NCBI GenBank assembly: GCA_024695565.1
Contig: JAILHX010000045.1
Location: 1 to 19,931, forward strand
Length of the DNA: 19,931 nt
Direction: 5' to 3'
Source of the DNA: Saccharofermentans sp.
Lineage (GTDB): Bacteria; Bacillota_A; Clostridia; Saccharofermentanales; Saccharofermentanaceae
Below the pieces are notes generated by a model. The model saw nothing but the letters and a program-made list of their open reading frames with translations. It made no database searches and had not been told where the DNA came from. Both the position numbers and the translations under genes were made by a program. Below, piece by piece: positions 15,232 through 19,931 of this stretch (positions are counted from its first letter, which is position 1; each line of letters starts with the position of its first letter).

Positions 15232-15277
15232 GGTATTGCAAGTGATTTATCTATTAAATATATAGGAGGATATGGAA

Positions 15278-15529
15278 ATGAATAATGAGATTGCCGAGCA
15301 GATCAAGGGAATGTTGGTGGAAAGACTCAGAATTCCTGCAGACGAGCTTGAGTATGATTCCGAACTCTTCGGCGAGGACATCGGACTTGATTCGATCGAC
15401 TCCATCGAGATCATTGTAGGAATCGAGAATCTCTTCGGAGTAGACATTTCCGGTGCAGGCGCTACAAAAGAGGATTTCCGTTCTATCGAGACACTTACAG
15501 CTTTTGTAGAAGCACATAAAGAGGGCTGA
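15278..15529 (+). CDS. Acyl carrier protein
   Basis: 83-residue acidic, helical carrier protein that holds growing acyl chains on a phosphopantetheine arm. The attachment site is Ser39 in GLDSIDSIEI (family pattern D-S-[ILM]-[DE]). Helix 3 follows the FGVDIS turn. The ATG at 15278 is chosen over one at 15272, which would sit 1 nt from the strong AGGAGGA; 15278 has 7-8 nt. Only 2 nt separate its stop from the ketosynthase start, so the two are surely co-translated. Pairing with a KS-CLF fusion and ketoreductase suggests a pathway-specific ACP rather than the housekeeping AcpP, which probably lies in the fab operon to the right. I therefore give no symbol. Confidence 0.93.
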   Translation: MNNEIAEQIKGMLVERLRIPADELEYDSELFGEDIGLDSIDSIEIIVGIENLFGVDISGAGATKEDFRSIETLTAFVEAHKEG

Positions 15530-15531
15530 TA

Positions 15532-17793
15532 ATGCTTAATGAGAAGCGTTGTGTTATTACCGGTCTAGGCCTTGTATGCGCCATCGGTGATAATACAGAA
15601 GAATGTTTTGAATCAGCGCTCTCCGGCAGATCGGGAATCGAAGACGTCAAGAGCTTTGATACTTCCAACTGCTATTCACACAAGGGCGCTGAAGTTGATC
15701 TTACCAACGGGCAGCTCGCAAACGGCAGATATGACAGAACGACTGCTCTCGGAATCAAGGCGGCAGGCGAAGCGATCGCAGATTCCGGAATCGACATGAA
15801 TTCCGGCATGGCATCCGAGATCGGTGTAATCCTCGGCAGCTGCATCGCAGGAGCTGCCTGTGTCGAGAAATACTATAACCGTAAGGTCAGGGGCGAAGAG
15901 GGCGATAAAGACGACCTCAAGTCCATGCCTGCATCCGTTATCGCAGGCAACGTCGCAGATTACTACAATGCAGGCGGCATGACCGCCAATATAGTTAACG
16001 CCTGTGCAGCAGGCACACTGAGCGTTTCCCTTGCGATCGACCTCATCAGAGGCGGCAAGGGTGAGATCTTCCTCGCAGGCGGATGCGATTCGTTCTCATC
16101 ACTGGCTTATGCGGGATTCCACGCATTAAGGGCTCTGGCTCCTTCCGACTGCTCCCCGTTCAACCACAGCGACGGAATCACGTTGGGAGAGGGTGCCGGC
16201 GTTCTTGTAGTCGAGAGCTACGAGCATGCTGTAAAGCGCGGCGCGAAGATCTACTGCGATGTTTTAAGTTCAGGCGTAAGCTCGGACGCTTACCACATCA
16301 CTGCGCCCAGACCGGACGGCGAAGGCCAGATGAGCGTCATCACGAGAGGCGTCAGGAATTCAGGCCTCGACTTCAAGGACATCGATTACGTTAATGCTCA
16401 CGGTACGGGAACTGCAAAGAACGATGAGTCAGAGTTCCTGTCACTCAATACGCTTTTCGCAGACAACAAAGACTTATACGTAAGTTCAACCAAGTCCATG
16501 ACCGGCCACTGCTTAGGCGCTGCAGGCGCTATCGAAGCGGTCCTTACGGTCAAGGCACTTACGGAGGGCAAGCTCCCTCCCACAACGGGCTATTCTGAAG
16601 AAGATCTCAAGGTCTTAGCTGAGAAGTCCGGGAACATCAACTTCATTGCCAACAAGCCTGTTGAGAAAGAGATCAAGTACGCGATGTCGAACTCTTTTGC
16701 GTTCGGCGGAAACAACGCGAGCATCGTATTTGCGAAGGACCCTAACGTACTTAATCTCTCATGCCCCAAGCAGGATCTCTACGTTACGGGCATCGGCATT
16801 GTCAGCGGCGAATTTGACGAAGCATCTGACAGCTATATTGCCAATATCGATTCGGATGTTTTCAAGGCATACGGAGTCAAGTCCGCATTCTTAAGAAAGC
16901 TCGACAGACTCTCACAGCTCCAGCTCCTCAGCGGACTTAAGGCACTTGAAGATGCAGGAATCACGGTAGGCCCTGAGAACGAAGGCCATATCGGCATCTG
17001 CATCGGAACCAACGACGGACCGATGACGGAGATCGCCAATTTCCAGAAGGGCATAATCAGGGACGGTATCGACAAGGGAAGCGCGTTCGCATTCCCGAAC
17101 ACTGTTTATAACGCTGCGGGCGGGTATCTCAGCATCGCAACGGGCATCAAGGGTTATAACGTTACCATTGCAAACGGATTCCAGTCCGGACTTCAGAGTG
17201 TCTGCGCAGCTGCAGGCGCGATCATGTTCGGCTATGAGAACATAATGCTCGCATCGGGCACCGACGAGTGCACGGAAATCGATACTGAGATCTATACCGA
17301 CTTAGGCTATGCCGGCAAGGGCAGCATGAAGCTCGGTGAAGGTTCCGTCACTTGCGTTATCGAAAAGGATTCGAGCTCAGCAGAAAGAGGCACCAAGCGC
17401 TATGCGAAGATCGGCGGATTCTCTTCCTGCAGAGATACATCAGGTGACAGATCCGATAACGCGAGATTGTCCGAGACTGCGCTTACAAAGGCGGTCATGA
17501 GCGTGTTAGAAGAGGGCGGAATGCAGCCTTCGGACATCTCATGCATTTACGGCTTCGGCAACGGCATTGAGGATATCGACAAGTTCGAGATGGAAGTCTA
17601 TAAGAAGATCTTCGGCGATGATATCGAAGTAAAGCTCGTGAAGAAAGATTACGGCGAAGCAAGAGCCGCATCTTCTTCACTGCAGTTTGCAAAGCTTGCA
17701 GAAGATATCCGTGATGGCAGATTCGAGAGCGGCATCGCAGTATCACTCGGTACGAGTGCTCTTTATTCGGCAGTATTACTTACCAAAGCGTGA
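15532..17793 (+). CDS. Fused double ketosynthase: active KS plus chain-length-factor-like domain
   Basis: 753-residue protein of two FabF-type thiolase-fold domains in tandem. Domain 1 (1-402) is complete. Cys158 is the nucleophile in VNACAAGT, with His290 in NAHGTGTAKND, Lys321 and His326 in STKSMTGHCLGAAGA, and a NSFAFGGNNAS end. It should condense acyl chains with malonyl-ACP. Domain 2 (about 416-753) restarts with LYVTGIGIVSG but has lost catalysis. The Cys motif reads ANGFQSG (548-553), the first His motif YGFGNGIEDID, and the second DYGEARAASSS. Loss of Cys with Gln beside it resembles the KS-beta or chain-length factor of type II polyketide synthases, which pairs with KS-alpha to set chain length. 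Here both are one chain. GAGGG precedes the ATG. An aryl-polyene-like or modified fatty acyl product is possible; the substrate cannot be read from sequence. Confidence 0.88.
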   Translation: MLNEKRCVITGLGLVCAIGDNTEECFESALSGRSGIEDVKSFDTSNCYSHKGAEVDLTNGQLANGRYDRTTALGIKAAGEAIADSGIDMNSGMASEIGVILGSCIAGAACVEKYYNRKVRGEEGDKDDLKSMPASVIAGNVADYYNAGGMTANIVNACAAGTLSVSLAIDLIRGGKGEIFLAGGCDSFSSLAYAGFHALRALAPSDCSPFNHSDGITLGEGAGVLVVESYEHAVKRGAKIYCDVLSSGVSSDAYHITAPRPDGEGQMSVITRGVRNSGLDFKDIDYVNAHGTGTAKNDESEFLSLNTLFADNKDLYVSSTKSMTGHCLGAAGAIEAVLTVKALTEGKLPPTTGYSEEDLKVLAEKSGNINFIANKPVEKEIKYAMSNSFAFGGNNASIVFAKDPNVLNLSCPKQDLYVTGIGIVSGEFDEASDSYIANIDSDVFKAYGVKSAFLRKLDRLSQLQLLSGLKALEDAGITVGPENEGHIGICIGTNDGPMTEIANFQKGIIRDGIDKGSAFAFPNTVYNAAGGYLSIATGIKGYNVTIANGFQSGLQSVCAAAGAIMFGYENIMLASGTDECTEIDTEIYTDLGYAGKGSMKLGEGSVTCVIEKDSSSAERGTKRYAKIGGFSSCRDTSGDRSDNARLSETALTKAVMSVLEEGGMQPSDISCIYGFGNGIEDIDKFEMEVYKKIFGDDIEVKLVKKDYGEARAASSSLQFAKLAEDIRDGRFESGIAVSLGTSALYSAVLLTKA

Positions 17794-17814
17794 TCTTTAG
17801 TCAGGGGAAGAACT

Positions 17815-18549
17815 ATGGGCAAGACAGCAGTTGTTACAGGCGGTTCGAGAGGAATAGGCAAGGCGATCGCGTTAAGGCTCGCCAAAGAAGGCTATGACAT
17901 TGCAGTCAATTATGCGAGCAACGATGAAGCCGCAAAAGAAACCTGCGAAGAGATAAGAGCTCTTGGCGTTAACTGTGAGATCTATAAGGCTGACACATCC
18001 GATGTCGCCCAGGTCAAGGCGATGTTCAAGGAGATCAAGAAGAGCTTTGAGACGATCGATGTTCTGGTCAACAACGCAGGCGTCGTTGACGATGCATATC
18101 TTCTCATGATCAGACCCGATTCACTGCAAAGGAGCCTTGCCATCAACATTCAGGGCTACATCAACTGCGCACAGGCAGCCAGCCTTAAGATGTGCTCACA
18201 GAAGAGCGGCAAGATCATAAACGTATCTTCCGTAAGTTCGATCCTCGCAGTTCCTGGACAGACTGTTTACAGTGCAACCAAGGGCGCGGTCAACTCCATG
18301 ACTCAGACAATGGCAAAGGAGCTCGCTCCTTACGGCATCCAGGTCAACGCGGTAGCTCCCGGTTTTGTCGGCACCGACATGATCAAGTCGATTCCGGGCG
18401 ACCTCGCCGAGAAGTATCTGGACGCTGTTCCCATGAAGCGCTTCGGCTCGGCCGAAGAAGTCGCTTCCTGCGTGGCAAGCCTCGTCTCGGACGGCTTCTC
18501 ATACATGACCGGTCAGGTCATAGTGCTTGACGGAGGATTAAGCCTCTGA
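17815..18549 (+). CDS. 3-oxoacyl-ACP reductase, FabG-type SDR
   Basis: Short-chain dehydrogenase of 244 residues that reduces beta-ketoacyl-ACP to the beta-hydroxy form using NAD(P)H. VVTGGSRGIGKAIA near the N-terminus is the nucleotide-binding TGxxxGIG loop. VNNAGVVDD is the NAG motif. Ser139, Tyr152 and Lys156 (VYSATKG) form the catalytic set at the spacing seen in FabG. The C-terminal YMTGQVIVLDGGLSL matches FabG closely. GGGGAAG precedes the ATG, 21 nt after the KS-CLF stop, so it is in the same operon. It most likely reduces the ketone made by the fused ketosynthase. No dehydratase or enoyl reductase of a known type follows in the operon, so beta-hydroxy or polyene products would need other enzymes. 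A second FabG may exist in the fab operon outside the window. Confidence 0.92.
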   Translation: MGKTAVVTGGSRGIGKAIALRLAKEGYDIAVNYASNDEAAKETCEEIRALGVNCEIYKADTSDVAQVKAMFKEIKKSFETIDVLVNNAGVVDDAYLLMIRPDSLQRSLAINIQGYINCAQAASLKMCSQKSGKIINVSSVSSILAVPGQTVYSATKGAVNSMTQTMAKELAPYGIQVNAVAPGFVGTDMIKSIPGDLAEKYLDAVPMKRFGSAEEVASCVASLVSDGFSYMTGQVIVLDGGLSL

Positions 18550-18574
18550 TCGTTTTCGAGGTCACGGTATTAAT

Positions 18575-19321
18575 ATGAAAGTACTTATTCTTAACGGCAG
18601 TCCCAAGCTTGAGAGGAGCAACACCTTAAACGTAACAAATGCGTTCGTTTCAGGTTTCCCCGAGGGCACGGAAGTCAGGAAGATCGACATCTATGCCAAA
18701 GACATCAAGCCCTGCAGAGGCTGCTTTGCATGCTGGGCATCTCCTGACGGCACATGCGCCATCAAAGATGACATGCCTGAGATACTAGAGGCAATTAAGG
18801 AAGCGGATGTCATCATCGAGAGCTTCCCGCTCTACTTCTACGGAATGCCCTCCCAGCTCAAGGCCGTTACCGACAGATGCCTGTCGCTTGCTGAGCCCTA
18901 TATGGGCGGCAGATCCGACGATGGCCAGACATTCAATAAGATGAGGGATAATTCCATCTTCGATAAGAAGTTCATCGTCATCAGTTCCTGCGGTTATGTC
19001 GAGCTCGAACCCGTATATCCCGCGCTCCTTGCGCAGTACGATCTGATCTGCGGCGGCAGGGACAGATACACCTGCATCCTCTGCCCGATGGGAGAGATCT
19101 TCATGACGGGCAAGGCTAAAAGGCAGATAAGGGTATACTTAGACGACCTCAAGAAGGCCGGCGCCGAGTACTGCGAGAGCGGCTTTAAGCTCAGCGCTGA
19201 GACGATCCGTAAGCTCCAGATCCCGATCCTGTCACCCGAAGGATTTGCCACGCTCACAAGTTCGCACATGAACGAAGGCGGATGGGCTGCGAGCAGGATG
19301 AATCCGGAATCAACACAGTAA
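18575..19321 (+). CDS. NAD(P)H-dependent FMN reductase / iron-sulfur flavoprotein-like
   Basis: 248-residue flavodoxin-fold protein. The N-terminus MKVLILNGSPKLERSNT is the FMN-phosphate loop of the NADPH-dependent FMN reductase family. SFPLYFYGMPSQLKAVTDR is the flavin-ring loop. Four cysteines are spaced Cys47-x2-Cys50-x2-Cys53-x7-Cys61 (PCRGCFACW...TC). This matches the compact motif that binds a 4Fe-4S cluster in iron-sulfur flavoproteins (Isf), so an electron-transfer role is possible. About 60 C-terminal residues extend beyond the core. It starts 25 nt after fabG with only a weak, distant AGGT as ribosome-binding site, and is last in the operon. It could reduce an enoyl or quinone-like intermediate of the pathway, or simply supply electrons; neither is shown by sequence. 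A 15-bp palindrome covers its stop codon. Confidence 0.85.
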   Translation: MKVLILNGSPKLERSNTLNVTNAFVSGFPEGTEVRKIDIYAKDIKPCRGCFACWASPDGTCAIKDDMPEILEAIKEADVIIESFPLYFYGMPSQLKAVTDRCLSLAEPYMGGRSDDGQTFNKMRDNSIFDKKFIVISSCGYVELEPVYPALLAQYDLICGGRDRYTCILCPMGEIFMTGKAKRQIRVYLDDLKKAGAEYCESGFKLSAETIRKLQIPILSPEGFATLTSSHMNEGGWAASRMNPESTQ

Positions 19322-19411
19322 CCGTTACTGATCCCGTCTGCTTTTTATTATTTAATTTAAATTCATGTATATATATCTGCCTTTATCAAAGTACTGCTAA
19401 AATTTGCGGCA

Positions 19412-19511
19412 GAATTTGAGGGCGAGGCCTCAAGTTTACCCTCAAATTTAAACAGATTTGAAGAATTAGAGGCTGAATTTGAGGGCGAGGCCTCAAGTTT
19501 ACCCTCAAATT
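19412..19511 (+). repeat. Two identical 37-bp hairpin repeats
   Basis: Copies at 19412-19448 and 19475-19511 are identical at all 37 positions, with 26 nt between them (period 63). Each has perfect 10-bp arms, AATTTGAGGG and CCCTCAAATT. The palindrome GAGGCCTC lies inside the loop, so each copy is a hairpin within a hairpin. The sequence just before each copy is also alike (GCGGCA/GAGGCT). Confidence 0.93.
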
Positions 19512-19533
19512 ATAAAATCATCCGGCTCTGGTC

Positions 19534-19557
19534 ATTCAATTGAATCAGGCATATGCC
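19534..19557. repeat. Adjacent perfect palindromes
   Basis: ATTCAATTGAAT (19534-19545) and GGCATATGCC (19548-19557) are perfect palindromes of 12 and 10 bp separated by 2 bp. They could be protein-binding sites. They lie about 130 bp upstream of the fabH -35. Confidence 0.6.
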
Positions 19558-19667
19558 CACAAAATCGAAAAGCCACTTAATATAAGATCCCGAGTGGCAT
19601 ATAAAGACCGGATACTCTTTTCAGGATTCACGATCTTACCCGTCAAATATGGCAAACAACAAAATCC

Positions 19668-19725
19668 TTTGACTATCAAAGTACTTGACAAAGGCTTCTG
19701 TCTGTGAAATACTTTGACAATCAAA
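19668..19725 (+). promoter_or_regulatory. Two FabT-type operator boxes
   Basis: TTTGACTATCAAA (19668-19680) and TTTGACAATCAAA (19713-19725) both fit TTTGAnnnTCAAA, the inverted repeat bound by the MarR-family fatty-acid repressor FabT. Box 1 ends 4 nt before the -35 and box 2 starts on the last base of the -10. Binding would bracket the promoter and shut it off when acyl-ACP is plentiful. Box centres are 45 bp apart. Confidence 0.85.
19685..19713 (+). promoter_or_regulatory. fabH promoter
   Basis: A perfect TTGACA (19685-19690), 17-nt spacer and AATACT (19708-19713) with an extended TGA just before it. The expected start near 19720 gives a leader of about 65 nt. Confidence 0.8.
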
Positions 19726-19785
19726 CTATTTAACGTGGGGGCATACTATGCCCGTAAGACAGACGATAGAAGAAGGTTGTTAGAT

Positions 19786-19931
19786 ATGACAGGCAGAATC
19801 ATAGGACTCGGTTCTTATATCCCCAAGAAGGTCGTTACCAATGACGACTTTGCTTCGTTCCTCGACACGAGCGACGAGTGGATCACCGAGCGTACCGGAA
19901 TAAAAGAGAGACATATTGCAGACCACATCAC
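19786..19931 (+). CDS. fabH: 3-oxoacyl-ACP synthase III FabH (5' part only)
   Basis: First 48 codons of the enzyme that starts fatty acid synthesis by condensing acetyl-CoA (or a branched acyl-CoA) with malonyl-ACP. The visible sequence [20 protein letters not shown] followed by [19 protein letters not shown] is the highly conserved FabH N-terminus. AGAAGG lies about 10 nt before the ATG. The catalytic Cys-His-Asn are beyond the window edge. It probably opens the housekeeping fab operon. It is controlled by FabT-type boxes, unlike the ketosynthase operon to its left, where no such box is seen. Confidence 0.95.
   Translation, partial: MTGRIIGLGSYIPKKVVTNDDFASFLDTSDEWITERTGIKERHIADHI

Larger units (their letters stand above)
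19322..19785. other. 464-bp gene-free region before fabH
   Basis: Contains two identical 37-bp hairpin repeats (19412-19511), adjacent palindromes (19534-19557), and the fabH promoter with two FabT-type boxes (19668-19725). A 7-bp dyad CAGTAAC-c-GTTACTG (19316-19330) spans the upstream stop codon. It is followed by a T-run only after 13 nt, so it is at best a poor terminator. No open frame with a ribosome-binding site is seen before fabH. Confidence 0.7.

Noticed and set aside
15236..15264. Internal promoter (TTGCAA-17-TATATA) before the ACP gene
   Set aside because: The start site would fall after the Shine-Dalgarno, so it could not make a translatable ACP message.
19412..19511. CRISPR array
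   Set aside because: Only two repeats with one 26-nt spacer, strong internal palindromes and no cas genes.

Overview
The window reads as chromosomal DNA of an anaerobic, Clostridia-like member of the Bacillota. The pointers are a RibU-type vitamin transporter under an FMN riboswitch, a two-gene minimal SUF system, clostridial-style lipoprotein and c-di-GMP genes, purine-rich Shine-Dalgarno sites, and FabT-type operator boxes before fabH. By eye the base composition is roughly balanced, with AT-rich intergenic DNA. The species cannot be named from the sequence alone. There is no rRNA, tRNA, CRISPR array, transposase or phage gene.

Left arm (1-5540, minus strand): a ribU gene cut by the window edge, with its promoter and FMN riboswitch; a Thr-rich secreted, probably lipidated protein; a Sel1-repeat protein that may be read from a leaderless mRNA; a 112-bp inverted-repeat element; and glmS with a clear terminator and a palindrome lying inside its promoter spacer.

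Middle (5781-12917, plus strand): overlapping sufC and a short sufB form a minimal Fe-S assembly pair ending at a strong terminator. A 438-bp gap follows that is dense in inverted repeats. Then come a DUF4236 protein, three short tandem repeats over and after its stop codon, and a 1287-residue c-di-GMP protein. That protein joins a LacI-like sensor, a degenerate GGDEF, an intact EAL and a C-terminal solenoid with a period of about 28 residues. Convergent to it, 12 bp away, is exonuclease III.

Right arm (13763-19321, plus strand): a tight six-gene run of asparaginase-family protein, papain/C39-like cysteine protein, acyl carrier protein, a fused double ketosynthase, FabG-type ketoreductase and flavin reductase. 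The first ketosynthase half keeps Cys-His-His. The second has lost all three, as in a chain-length factor. ACP, KS-CLF and ketoreductase together can extend and reduce a carbon chain, so this looks like a dedicated type II fatty-acid or polyketide-like pathway. Its product is unknown and I do not recognise the arrangement.

After 464 bp holding two identical 37-bp hairpin repeats and two palindromes, a strong promoter flanked by two FabT-type boxes drives fabH, which runs off the right edge. This is probably the start of the housekeeping fab operon, so ordinary and specialised acyl-chain genes are neighbours with apparently different control.
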